Position numbers and translations under genes: made by a program. From contig NC_079243.1 in the NCBI RefSeq assembly GCF_028009165.1, positions 1,860,001 to 1,924,000 of the forward strand: 64,000 bases of DNA, given 5' to 3'. The notes under the pieces were generated by a model that was given only the letters and a program-made list of their open reading frames with translations, had not been told where the DNA came from and made no database searches. Of this stretch, positions 50,801 to 62,943 are shown piece by piece (position 1 is the stretch's first letter; every line of letters begins with the position of its first letter). Source of the DNA: Akanthomyces muscarius. Its lineage: Eukaryota > Ascomycota > Sordariomycetes > Hypocreales > Cordycipitaceae.

Positions 50801-53800
50801 GCGCCATGATTGCCAACCCGCCTCTCGAAGTCCCTAGATCGCAATCGGCAAATGTACATGGGACGAAATATCCGCATCGACCACGAGGTAGATCGCAGTA
50901 TTTGCGGCGCACGGCCGCGGCCCGGATCTGCAAGCGCCTCGTGAGGAGGAGGATGCGCTGCATCCACGCAAACCCATGGTAGCACTGCATATGCGATGCC
51001 AATGCTCGTCCTTGGGAAAAAGAAAAAGAGACACCCGCCCTAAGCCGGGAACACGCGTCGATCGGACATTTCTTTCCGCTACTTTCGCTCGCCGCTAATA
51101 CGGCGCAACAGGGCACGGAATCATACCTCGTACAGCAGCAGCAGCAGCAGCAGCAGCAGCAATGCGGCCTGCCTCAACAGCCCCCTGCAGGTGACAACCG
51201 GTCAAGTCCTAGGCCAGTGTCAATAATCCCCCCCTGTTCCCAATCTAGCACAACATCCAATCGGGGAATAAGAGGCAGGGAATCCTGGTCACAGGTGTCA
51301 TGGGCTCACGAAACATGGTTTACACGATCCAGGACATGGCCGAGAGCGATCGGGGTCGCATCTGGACGCTCCTTGCGCTAAACGCCTTCTAAAACATTCG
51401 TCCTCTGTACACTGTGGAAAGAGAAAAGTTGAGAAACCGCTAAATCTGAGATATGGAGGTTTCCTGGATTTTCGCCGATAGTGAGACATCTTGGCTTTCA
51501 TGGCGTGGTGTAGCCCATGGAGTGGGCTGGTTTGCTGGTCACTGGTGCAGCTCATGCGCAAGACCTGGGGGCGAGCGGCGGGTCAAAGTCAGAGACATGA
51601 CCTGGGTTTCGTTGATGGCACGCTACCGCAGAAGGTTTGGGATTGACCAGATGCTGTCCGATAGGACGGATGCAGGCCACGAGGCTGCGTCTGCGACTGA
51701 TATACTTGATTGTGGTGGCTGTTTAGTCAAAACTCTATGCTCGTCGCTTGTGAAGATCTACGATCTCCTATTCAAATAAGTACCGCGGCGGCTAATTTCA
51801 TGAGCAGAACAGGTAATTGGCAAATTATGGCGATTGAGATGCCTTTCGAAGTATAATTCCCAATAGAATACCCTGACAAGCTATATCGATCCCCTACCAA
51901 ACTCCTCGCCAGGGCGAATATACCCTCTCGGCGTAGCTGAATGCAGGTGCAGCTATATGGATGCGCCCTCTCATTCAGTGGCATCCGATGCAGACCGGAG
52001 GCCGCTCCTTCGGTCTAGACTTTTGGCGCCGAAAGAATAGAAAAGTCTAGACATCTGCTTTGCGCTCATGCACTCTGCATCTGGACGAGCGGATGCAGCA
52101 AATCGCCTCAATGACGCGAGCCAGGCACGTAGACAGCGTGGCATCAAGATGGGACTGTAATCTGTACAACGGTTTACTATCAAGACAACGTATTCAACTC
52201 TCCCGTCGACCAAAGAGCCTGGGGATGCGCCGCCTCAAAATCCAACGACAACCCACTGGCCACCCACACCTTTCACATTTTGTGAGACACAGCTGCCACT
52301 TTACCAACATTGTAGCAGCAAGGCTAGCTCACCAAAGGTTGCCGTGTCTGACATTGTACTTATCTCGTAAGGTCATGAGTTTCTCTCGGACTCTTCAGTT
52401 GGGATGATCTATCACTTTGCGTGGCCAACTTACTCAGCTTGCACGCTTGCCCGGCAAGAAGCCGTGCTGCAGGAACGGGGCCTTCGCGGAGGACGCCGAA
52501 CTTGCCAAACTTGAAGCGCATCGCCGAAAAGAATCATCCCATTGCAGAGGTCTAGAACACCGCAGTCGTCACATTTCGGATTCCGGATCTTTGGAAAATT
52601 TTTTTTTACATTTCTCTTTTTATTCAATCGATTTAGCCCTGGTGCATGATTTCGCCCAGTTAGTAGCATCAAGGCGGGGACCAGCAAGAAGACTCGACGA
52701 GACCCCTCCTCCTCCCTTGCGTCAAGCATTCAATGCGCAAACCGCTGCCGTTTCTTTCTTCTCCCACTACAGTAGTAGATCGTGGCGAATAGGGGAAAAA
52801 GAAAAGGGAGAAGCATTGTCGAAAAATGAATAAAACCCCCCGAAAAGTAAAAACGCTATTTAATGCAGGCTTAAACTCTGTGCCCGTCGCGGGCGCGTCA
52901 CGGGCATTTCTCCGCCCTGCAGCCAGAAAGTGGTTCCCGTTCCCCCTATTGCATGCCTTTTGCTTTTTGGGTCGCCTTGCATTTTGCTTTTTTCTTCGCC
53001 ATTCAGTCCCGACAATGCGGCACCGCTGCAGTCCCATTCAATGCACTACCGGCATCTCTTTCTGGCCAGTCATTATCTGTAACTGAGGTATAGCGTGGCC
53101 GGAGAATCCGACCCTTGATGGTCCTGTTCCCTTGAGATCCGCCAATGCAGCCAAGCCAAGGGCAGACGGAACGTCCCCTCCAATGCCGACGCCGAGTCTA
53201 AATCAGCCGCCCCTACGGATACTGGCAATGGCGTTGTGGTAAAGAGAGGGGAAAAGTGATTGGGTGACACGATAAAGGGCACACACACAGCTCTCGGGGT
53301 CCTCTCTCTGCTCGGTCCGCAGTCCATCGCGCGACCGGCCCGTTTCTCCCACAGCTGCGGGCTTGCTGCATCTGGGCACACAACTTTCTTTGACCCGGCT
53401 TTCCGTCTGTCAGGCACACATTTTTGCCAGGGCCGGTGCCTTGCGTAGTCCATGGTGTCATGGCTGCTCAACTGCCTCTCTGCCTCTCCGCCTCTGTTTC
53501 CCAGCCCTTGCCAGGCTGCTTAATGTCGTAGTCTATTCTGTCATGGGCCATGGTCACCAGCGCTCATCCGATCGTTATGATGCCAGACGCCGCAGTAAGT
53601 GGTGGCAAAAACAAGCCACCGGGCTGGGTAGAATACCAGTCGTATGGTAGGCTACTCTCTCAACGATCGACTTGCACAGAACATTGCCTAGTTGAGCGCT
53701 TTAGGGTGGCCGCACCCACCCAGCGGACTGGCAAGACCGTCTCCGCCCGGGCTGCAACATCGCTTCACAGCAAGTCCAGTCCAAATCGGAGGCGGCAGCG

Positions 53801-54289
53801 CTCATTGAGCTGGCCAAGCTTGCTCCCGACCACCAGAGCTCAGCCAAAATGGGGCACGGGCTGCGCGTCTGGGCTCTGCCACCTTCCCGACCGACGCAGG
53901 AATGCCGCCTGTCTCTTCCCAAGGGGGTGGGAATGCGATGGGTCGGTTTCTCAGCTCACACGCCCTCCCTCCCACTCCCTCCTGTGCCCCACGGACGGAG
54001 TCTTACACGCCAGTCGATTCTTGGGCTCTTGTTTTTCTTGATGTGACGGTTTGTGGTAGGACCTAGAGGACTTGTTTTTGTTATATCAGACCGTCTGATC
54101 CATACCACCTCATCCTCTTTTACACACACCAACTTCCTTCTTCTCATGTTGCTCGTACCAGCTCTTTCTCTGCACTATGAGAGCTTACTATAATCTTCAA
54201 ACTATCGGATACATCTAACACGACAACAGCAACACAGTGCCAGCGAAACATCTTGCTCTGGTGAGCAAGCAAAATACCACTCCACCACT
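47850..54289. other. 6.4-kb stretch without a supportable gene
   Basis: Both strands hold only frames under about 170 codons with no domain, weak composition and heavy overlap. A (CAG)9 microsatellite lies at 51133-51160. The last kilobases before 54290 are CT-rich and could be a long promoter/leader for the gene that follows. A non-coding RNA gene cannot be excluded. Confidence 0.5.
51133..51160. repeat. (CAG)9 microsatellite
   Basis: Nine uninterrupted CAG units, then caa; not inside a convincing reading frame. Confidence 0.9.
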
Positions 54290-55453
54290 ATGCAGACCAT
54301 GGACCGCCACAGCAAGCTTGCCGAGATTAAGCTTGTATCCAAATACTACCCCGTGGCCAACTACTCCTACCCCTCGCCCATGAGCCCGACGAGTCCCACC
54401 ATCAGCCGCCAGGATAGAACCTCAGTGGGCTCCGATGGCTCAACGCCAGGCCTCATCGACGACAGGACCGACTCGGAGGTCTCGCAGGAGGACGACTATC
54501 AGCGCCACACACAGACCACCGAGCTTTGGGACAGCTTCTGGCGACCCGGAGGCGAATGGCGCCTGGAAGATGCACAGCTCGACTTGACTCTCAATGTCAG
54601 CGAGGAGCATCCGGCTCTTGTTCCCTCTCAGCACAAGAGACAGCCGTCTCAAGAGTCCGTCGCGGGCGACAGCCCATCATGGCCTCTTCCCAATCCCGTG
54701 GCCAGCACCCGCAAGCCTGCCGCCACATACTCTGCATTTCCCAGCATCAGACCTCTGCCAAGAACCAGCCCTGTGCCCGCGCCTCTGTCGCCACGATCAC
54801 CCGTCACAAGCACATTCGCTGGTGGCTGCCTCCCCCCACCACGACCTCATCGCTCCGACGCCCTTCTCACCCCGTGTCTGGAGCAGCCACTCCAGGTCCC
54901 TGCGGCCCTAACCTCGCCGGTGCTACCGCCGCGCACAGACAGCCGTCCCAAGACCTCCTCCGGAGCTGCGCATCGTCCGAAGAAGTCCATTGACGGATTC
55001 TTCCGAGACAATGCCAACATATTTGGCATTCACAGCGCCGCATCGCGCTCCTCGGAGGACTTGACCAAGGTCCCTTCTACTACAGAGCCTCCTCACCGCG
55101 CACCGCGCCACTACAAGTCCACGACCTACCTCGGCGCCGCTCGTCAGCAGCAGCGTCAGCATCTGGTACAACAGCAACAGCAGCAACCACAGCAAGCAGA
55201 ACCACAATCAGTATTCGAGGAGGACTCGGACTGCGAGGAGCCGGCGGGGATATCCTTCTTTCGCTTCCACAAGCGCTCCGGCAGCGACAAGAGCTGCAAG
55301 TCCTCGGCCGCGACCCAGGAGGCGGCGCTCACTCGCAAGCGCCGCAATCGCGCCGACACCATCCCGGTGCCGTCGACGACAAAGCCGCCTTCCTCGGAGC
55401 GCGAGCGCAAGGTGGACGTCTTTGGACGCATGCTTGGCCGTCGCAGCCGATGA
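54290..55453 (+). CDS. Ser/Pro/Gln-rich hypothetical protein
   Basis: A single-exon 387-aa ORF; ATG codons at residues 1 and 4 are both possible, the second having the better context. Recognisable pieces: TELWDSFWRPGGEW at about residues 78-91, which looks conserved, long Ser/Pro/Thr-rich disordered stretches, a polyglutamine run (QQQQQQPQQ at about 298-306) and a basic C-terminus (TRKRRNRAD, then GRMLGRRSR). No catalytic domain, signal peptide or membrane helix. It resembles uncharacterised low-complexity fungal proteins that may be phosphorylation targets. It is preceded by the longest gene-free stretch in the window, which could mean complex regulation. Confidence 0.75.
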   Translation: MQTMDRHSKLAEIKLVSKYYPVANYSYPSPMSPTSPTISRQDRTSVGSDGSTPGLIDDRTDSEVSQEDDYQRHTQTTELWDSFWRPGGEWRLEDAQLDLTLNVSEEHPALVPSQHKRQPSQESVAGDSPSWPLPNPVASTRKPAATYSAFPSIRPLPRTSPVPAPLSPRSPVTSTFAGGCLPPPRPHRSDALLTPCLEQPLQVPAALTSPVLPPRTDSRPKTSSGAAHRPKKSIDGFFRDNANIFGIHSAASRSSEDLTKVPSTTEPPHRAPRHYKSTTYLGAARQQQRQHLVQQQQQQPQQAEPQSVFEEDSDCEEPAGISFFRFHKRSGSDKSCKSSAATQEAALTRKRRNRADTIPVPSTTKPPSSERERKVDVFGRMLGRRSR

Positions 55454-57520
55454 AGAGACGAGAGAGGGAAAAGCTTGATGATTGCGATTTTTTTTAATGT
55501 ACCACCACCACACGACCAAAACACAACAATAGCAGGGACCAACAGCAACAATGACAGACAACCAGCATCTGCGTTTTCTTTTTTCTTCTTCTTTTTTTTC
55601 ACGACATTCATTATTTAACGACTTGGGAATTATGACATTATCAGGCGCCGATTTTGATTTTATTTGGGCTTCTTGCGTTTTCGAGGCACAGCTTTTGTAT
55701 CTTTTATGATGATGACAAAAAAACGACTTACACGATATCTCGTGCACGACAATCTCTGCTTAGCGACTTGCGCTTTTTTTTTCTTTACTGTGGATTAGCA
55801 TCACACACTCATTGATAGTATTTCAATTCAACTTTCTTCTTGTTAGAACATGCTTTATTCTCCAGCGTATCTGTGTATTTGAAAAACCCATCAGAGGCTC
55901 ATCTCAAAATGCATGAATTGCAAAGGTTTGGTATTGGGAACACTATCAGCCGACTCGATGCTGCATAGAATAGCGAGCAAAAATAATCACAGAATCAAAA
56001 CAATCGAGACAGCCCCCCCCCCTCACGAAACGAACAGCAAAACAGATGGTAGAAAAATGATGGGTGGTCAGTCATCCATGGTTCCATGATGCGCCCACTG
56101 CGAGCCAAGAATGGCGGGCTGCATTCCAGTTCATGGTGGTCACTACGACGACCGTTGAAGTGTGGGAACCTAGGTGTGTGTGTGGTGGTTGGAAAGAGGG
56201 AAGAAAGGACAAAAAAAAAAGAAATCGGCCCATTCTACTCGAATGGCGCCAAGGGAAGAATTCCACAACACTATCTCTGGCAAATATCGGAGAATACAGA
56301 TCACTCGCTGGATTATGTAGACTCGGGCCTTTTCATCTGCGCAGACCCAGCTCCTTGGTAACCGGGCTTATGTGTCTAAAAAGCTCAAGTACTGCCGAGC
56401 AGAATTCATTCACGTCAAATCTCAAGTCCTGGATTCCTTGCTATAGCTTGAATTTATTGTCCAGATTCTCTTTTGCACCTCGTGATCGGCACACATTTTC
56501 AACAGCACCGGTGTGACATCACCGACCAGCTTCGGTAGCAAGACATGAAGCAAGCCCCAACTACTAAACAACTGATTGTCAGTCCCATGTTGGAAGACAT
56601 TTTGGCCCGAGGCAGAACAACCCCGCCTTGCGCAACATCGCTCGCCGGCGCGCCGCTACTTCAGCTGCGCAGGCCGTCCATACGGGGGGGGCCTTGAAGT
56701 ACGATTCGAATGTTGCCCCCCCCCCCCTTCGGTGCGTCCGCACGGCGGGCGGGACAGTGTAAGTGGGCAGCAGCTGTCATGTCTCAGTGTTTTTGTTAGC
56801 ACTGTGTTTCTTCAGCAGAACAGGTGTTCGTCAGTCTCCTCCCCACCCCCCTAACACATACACACATAGAGACACAACATTCCAGTCGTCCTCGTGCTCC
56901 ACGCCGATGTTCCTCTCAACTGAATAGAATGGGAGATGTCTTCTTTTCACTAGCCTGGGCATGGGCCGTACCGAAAAGACGGCCGAAGAAAAGGTACAGT
57001 CACAGAAAAAGTATATCGGGGGATTATTTGTCAAAGGAGAGAAAGGCAAGTCGCGAAATTCGATTGGGCGGCGGTTGTCGCTGTAGAATGCAAAATGCCC
57101 ATGTAGGGCCCAAGACAACTCCATCTATCCAGAAAAAAGTCCTTCCATCAAATGTAATACCCACCATGAAAGGTTGCAGGTCCGAAAATATACAGCAAAA
57201 TAAAACAAAAAACTCCAATCTATCAGTGTCCCAGCAACCCCGGATATGTGCCAGCCACTTGCTTTCCATCTGTTCCACCTCTTTTCGCCTCAAACATATA
57301 CAGATTCGTTATGTCATATCAATATTTTAGACATCATCGTCATCCTCATCCTTGTATCGTCACAGTCTATAGACACACAACCCCTGCTGGCTGGTCGGGT
57401 TATATACGTTTCGTCATCATCGCAGAAGGACGTTGCATCGTCGTGTCGGGTATTCGTTTCGTATGTACATCATATGTACTCGTTTCAAGTCGCTCACAAT
57501 CAAAAAAATTCTCAAGCCAC
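55454..57520. other. Convergent 3' flanks, no gene
   Basis: About 2 kb between convergent genes. The first 350 bases are rich in T-runs and probably 3' UTR; runs of C at about 56010-56020 and 56716-56727 and of G at about 56682-56689 could form non-B structures or sequencing errors. Confidence 0.5.
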
Positions 57521-60176
57521 TCACACCATGGCTTCCACAGTTCGCACCCTTGGCTTCTCCGTGTAGCGCTGCATGCGCCGCACACTAACGCGGTGCTCGT
57601 CACGGCCTGCAACCACGCCGTAGAACCACATCGTCTCCTCGCGAGGATCACGGCCGACTCCCAGGCGGCCTTCGAGATCCTCGCGCGACCGAACAGAGCG
57701 AAAAGCGCTGTCCTGTGTGAGCTCCCGCGCCGAGCACAGGCTCATGATGGCAGCAATCGACGTCACCGGGCGGGGCAGCTCGAACTGGGCGCGGCGGGGG
57801 ACGGCCAGAGACAGGCACCCCACGTAGAGGAGGAGGAATGCCACCAGCACGCCAAACACTGGCATGCTGGGGTACATCCTGACCTGCCCGTCCTCCCGCG
57901 CAAACGCCATAAAGAGCCCGCCGCCCAGCACAGGGATGGCCACGAAGGCCTGCGCCATGATGGACAGCAGCGCAACCCGCCAGTGGCCGTTGCGCGCCGC
58001 CCTCCACGACGCCTGCAGGGGGAGGCAGGCGGCGTAGTCGGCCAGAATCGACTTTGACGCCGGCGCGCCGTCCAGCTGGCCCAGGTCCGCCCACGGCTGG
58101 AGCCGTCGAAAGGCCATGTCGATGGGTTGAAAGAGCATCCAGAAAAGCATGCCGACTACGGACGGCAGAAAGGCGTATAAAAAGTTGGCCGCTGAAAAGG
58201 CATCGTTACCCGGCCGCGCGGCCAAGAGGGGACGGAATCCATAGTCGATTCGGGATTGCGGCAGAAAGGACACAATCAGCAGAGCAACCACAAGAAGGGT
58301 GCACAGGACAGTGTACGAGATGAGCGGCAGAGACTGAATGCACAGAGGGAGATAGCGCTCGTAGACACGACGCCAGTTCCCTGGCGCAGCAGTTGCCTCC
58401 GAGTCCAGCGACACCTTGGGTGCGCCATCTCGGCGGAGGTCCGCAACCATTTTGGCGTCGTTGCCTCTGGCGCCTACCGCACCGATAGAGTACCATATGC
58501 CACCGGTGATCATGTCACCAGATCTCCAGTAGCCTAGCCTGTCAAACCATCGATCCCGAAGATCCGTCTGGAATTCGTCTCGCGAGCCAGACAGGTTGTG
58601 TGGGTCAAAGCTGGACGTGGCATTGCTGCGGTTGAGTAGCGGCAGGAGATCGCCAATGGAGCGAATGTCCCACGCAAATCCCGTCCACCTTCCAAACCAA
58701 AACACCATGACAATTGCCGTGGACAGCACCAAGAGACTGTAGAGTGCGACAAGTATCCAGATGACGACAGGGACAGGGGCCCAAACCCAGCTATCGCTCT
58801 TGTAGATGCAAGTGAATGATGCGCTGAGCAGCGGCACGGTGAAGAGTGCAAGCCACGTCGCAATATCAAACAGCATGATTTGCCAAGGGCCGACAAGCTG
58901 AGGATAGAGCAGCGACTTGGGGTAGAGATTAGCAAACAGCGCCAAGTACCGTTGCTGCGGGTCCTCGTCGGCGAGGGACACAAAGGGTAGCACGCGCATA
59001 GAGGTGTTGACAATGCTCTGCGCGTAGATGAGAATGATGGCGCCAAGGAGCTGGGGAAGGATTCGAAAAACAAAAAATTGCGCCGTGTATATACTTCCAG
59101 GGTACGGCGTTAGCCCGTGGTGGTGAGCAGAGTATTGTACACAAAAAATCAACGCTGCCATCATGCACAAGCACGAGGTCATTAAAATCATCATTGAGAA
59201 TGGCCGCAAGATGGACGGCTTATAAGTGAGCGGAGGGTAGGTTCGTCCGTGGGGGTCGAGACTTTGTCGCATGTCCTCGGTGACAGCGACCCAGTGAGCG
59301 CTCGAGGGGTCCTTGACGTCCCAAGCGTCTCCAATGGGGATGGAGACAACAGGAGAGCCATGCGTCTCCCGCACTGGAGGGGGAACTGGCAATGAGGCGT
59401 CTGGGCGTGGAGAGATTCGCCGGAGAGGAGCATCGTCTTCCGTATAAGCGGGCTCTGGAACCGTGACCGGCAACTGACGAGACGGGACCTCGGCCACAGT
59501 CTTGGTACGCCGTAGATGGTTAAAATACGCCGAAGCGGATTGTGGAGAGTAATGAGGCTGTGCCTGGGAGCTACTGCTGCGATCCCGAGTCAAAGCCGAC
59601 AAGGCGTACTGGATGTACGGCGTATCGTCCACGCCGGGCGTCACTTTGCCAGCAGCGAGGACCAGTTCATCCTTGAGCCCAGCCATGGGCGATGGCCCGC
59701 CTCCCATTGCGGCAAACATGGGAAGCTGTTCTTCGTCGAATCTCACACGTGAAGAGATCCTCTCTGGCTGCGTTGAACGACGCGATAGCAGGCGTGTGAA
59801 TATGTGGCTTCGGTCGGGACCGTCTAAGTCGGGGGAAGAGGTCAGAGGAGAGGGTGGAGGAATGTTGCGACGGGTCAACGTTGGCTGTGGCGACAATGAG
59901 TGCGGAGAGGGCGTGCTAGGGGAATTGTGAGCCTGCTCCAGACGATCTCGCATAGTCGAATCGGAATCGCGGCCAAAGTCGCTCAAGTTGTCGTCGTCGG
60001 GCACCTGCGAAGACCACGGACCTAAGACACAGCGAACAATCAGCACCCAGCTGCCTCCTCAGACACACGATGAAAGGCTACCACGCAGCCAAGATGGCAA
60101 AGAGTCAGGTATGGAATGAAAAACTTCACGTACGAGGAGCTGCGACGTTGTCAGCAGAGTTGTTAAAGATATTCAT
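57521..60176 (-). CDS. DUF3433 multi-spanning membrane protein
   Basis: Predicted exons, in coding order, are 60176-60134 and 60021-57521 (847 aa; 112-bp intron, GTACGT...CTTAG, phase 1). The splice supplies an ATG (MNIFNNSADNVAAP) that the long frame lacks. About the first 280 residues are hydrophilic and Ser/Pro-rich, presumably cytosolic. Then two repeats of a membrane unit follow: YKPSILRPFSMMILMTSC with several helices, and a second group after VYERYLPLCIQSLPLISYTV. A KPSILRP-type entry motif and a repeated helical layout match the fungal DUF3433 family (PF11915) as I recall it. Function unknown; plasma-membrane or vacuolar localisation is a guess. Confidence 0.8.
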
Positions 60177-61439
60177 GGCGAGAGAAGAAGAGCATTCCAC
60201 TGCTGGCACGCCTCCACTTGGACAGACGAGAGCCAATTACTGGCAAAGAATGAGATGCAGAAAGAGTATGCATGATGTGGCTTTGCATGCAGCGCGACCT
60301 GACTGGTCTATCAACGATTTTTTCCCTCACAAGAGGTTGGGCGGGCCAGACGGAAAGAGCTTTCTTTCGGCCTGACGAGAAGGCTGGAAAAGCCGCGAAA
60401 GCCAGCCACCGGGCGAGGCCCCACCCGGGCCGGGGATCGGGGGCGGATCTGACAAGGGGTGGGTTTGAACAGACGGGGAGGGGCATTGTTGCAGATAATA
60501 ATAGGAGCAATTGACTCACGGTGGAAATTATTGCGAGGCATGATGGTCGCGACGAAGAAATCATGAAGGATGCAAACGGTAGCCTTTTTCTTGGTGGTGT
60601 TGGGCGTTTGCCATCTACCAGCTGCGGGAGCGGTCAGGCTCGCATCTTTGCCAGCTGGCAGGCGGCAGGCGAAGCGGTGACACACGACAGCTGCGAGCCC
60701 CGATTGGACAAATTGTGGTGGCTGGTGCCAGCCGAGGCTGAGCGCACCACACCCCTGTGGCTGGTGGCTGGGACGGCTGTTAAAAGCGACAGGGCTGCCC
60801 TGCATGCTGAAGAATTAGGCCCGTAGCATAAAGAAAGGACAAGGAAAAAGCTATTAATGTAGAGGCTGGTCCGTAATATTTTTCCTTCTTTCTTTCCAGG
60901 TTTGAGCCCCTGTTCTGTTTGCGCGCGAGTCGGTCGGTGCTCAACCCGACGCCTAGCAAGGCTTCCGCAAGCCGCTATACTGGGGCAGTTTTGAAGAGTG
61001 AGCATGTGCGTGATCATTACAACGCGGCGAGCAAAGGAAAAGAAAAAAAATGCGAAAAAATGCGGAAAAAAAAGACTTTTGCTTTCCCATGTCTGTCTCA
61101 CTACTAGAGCAAGGAGTCGCCCCATTGACTCCCAACTCGGCCGTTATTACAGTCCTCAGCTACTCCTCCTGCTGGCTGCACGGGCGGCCGAGGCTTACAA
61201 GGCAAAATGTTGGTGCTAGCAGGCAAATACAACACATTTATTCCTTGGCCCGAGATTTGCAGCTAACCTCTGACAATTGGGCATCAAATTTCCCAGACTG
61301 GCATTGTAGAGAAAGGAAAACAGGAGTATATTCACCACTTGGAAAGACCATCGCCCACTAACAAGCTACAAAGCCAAACCCGGCTCTCTTTTGCTGGTGT
61401 TGACTTACATCATGACACACCCGCCCACACTTCCCAGAC
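60177..61439. other. Intergenic, nothing recognised
   Basis: About 1.26 kb between a divergent-side promoter and the 3' end of the F-box gene; short frames only. Confidence 0.5.
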
Positions 61440-62381
61440 CTAAACCTTCACCAGCAGATCCTGCTCTTTGAACCCCCTACTATTGATCCTCCATTTGTTT
61501 GAAGCTATCCGTAGCAGCATCCTTTTCGCTTCATCATACTCGCAGTCGTAGCCATGCTTCATGTCATTCGAGCATTCGCACATCTTGGCCAATACATGGT
61601 GCACCTTTTCCAACAGAATATAGTCTCGAGGGACCGCCTTCTCGCCGTCTTTATTCTCTGCACCGTCCGGTTTCGCCGCAGAGTCCTCCGCGGTCGACGC
61701 TTGTGGCCACGTCAGCCGAACCTCGCCCCACGAGAAGCCCTTGGTGTTGCTCGTGATGGCGACCAGCACATCGTAGACTTGTCCCAGGCGCACGCCGTAT
61801 GGCACCGTTACAATCGCAGATTCGGCCTCGGGCTCACGGCGATATCGAATCTCGTAGACGGGCGGATGGTATATTTGCATGTCTCTCCAGGAGGCCCCAG
61901 CGCGGGCGTACGCGTCGTGCACCACCCGCCCGGGACCGCACGTGGCAATCGGCAGATCGATCAGCGAGCGCATGCTCCTGTAGTGCGAGCCGGTGAGCCA
62001 CAGGCCAATGTTTAGCTGCAAGGTTCCGTCGTCTATGATTTTGCCAAAATGCTCCAAGAGTAGTGGATTGATCTCTCGGCCGGCATGCCGGTGGGAGGGA
62101 GACGCCGGGACGCCGTCCAGAAGATGTCGCAGAAGACCCCTCGTTAAGTCTCTCCACTGGCGGCAGACGCGTTGGATCTTGGAGAGTAATATTTTTTCGG
62201 GAACATGACTGAGTATAGACTTTGTGAGTTCCTCAAGCGCAAAGACCCGGACGCCGGCGACTGACGCGGCGCATGGACTAGTCGGCGTGTCTTTGGCCTG
62301 CCGCCTTTCTGCGCGTCTTTGCCGCCCTGCAGTCTTCGGAGAGGTGCACTTGGTTTTGGCCATGATTGATGTCGATAGCAT
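61440..62381 (-). CDS. F-box-like protein
   Basis: A single-exon 313-aa ORF from ATG 62381; M7 (MAKTKC) is an alternative start. After a basic N-terminus comes an F-box-like helix bundle at about residues 43-80: VFALEELTKSILSHVPEKIL, then KIQRVCRQWRDLT. This is the usual LP..L..IL..L......R.VC+.W pattern with some deviation. The C-terminal part has RYRREPEAESAIVTVPYGVR and an acidic linker with no clear repeat. Fungal F-box proteins of this layout (about 300 aa, single exon) are numerous and usually thought to deliver substrates to SCF ubiquitin ligases through Skp1. The target is unknown. Confidence 0.8.
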   Translation of the reverse strand: MLSTSIMAKTKCTSPKTAGRQRRAERRQAKDTPTSPCAASVAGVRVFALEELTKSILSHVPEKILLSKIQRVCRQWRDLTRGLLRHLLDGVPASPSHRHAGREINPLLLEHFGKIIDDGTLQLNIGLWLTGSHYRSMRSLIDLPIATCGPGRVVHDAYARAGASWRDMQIYHPPVYEIRYRREPEAESAIVTVPYGVRLGQVYDVLVAITSNTKGFSWGEVRLTWPQASTAEDSAAKPDGAENKDGEKAVPRDYILLEKVHHVLAKMCECSNDMKHGYDCEYDEAKRMLLRIASNKWRINSRGFKEQDLLVKV

Positions 62382-62943
62382 TCAAGATTGCATATGAATA
62401 GATGAAAGAGCTTGTTTGAGTTACTTGCTCCGATCTATCTTTAAATAGCCTCCGCTGCTAATACCTTGTTGTGTACGTGACTCACACCGGAGTAGACCCA
62501 GCCTGATATGGCGGTCGAAATGGCACTTGGAGTGGGCTTCCACCTTGCAGCCTGTGTTATTTGTACCCTTGAATAAGTCATTACCGTGATCAGTCTTCGA
62601 AGTGAGCGCATAGAAAACAAAATCCAAGTTCGCTTTGACCCGAGTGTTCATTCCGACCACCGTACCTAGCCCGTGGCCATGCTATAATACAGCCAAGGCG
62701 ACAGTTAAGGCGAGAATCAAACCCAATTAACATAATCTATCGTAATTTTGAGCTGCATCTCGATTTATATTCTTTGCTATTTGGTACTGGCTTCAATCAC
62801 GTCAGTTCCCCCCATCGCACTCAGTGGTATGATTCCATGTTTTCACACCACCATTTTTGTCGCCACAAACCATAAGCACAGGCTCCGTCAGGTTACAGAC
62901 AATACTTTCTCTCACAACAATTCAATCTGAATCCATACACTTC
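62382..62943. other. Intergenic, nothing recognised
   Basis: About 560 bp; promoter of the F-box gene and 3' flank of the DUF1996 gene. Confidence 0.5.
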
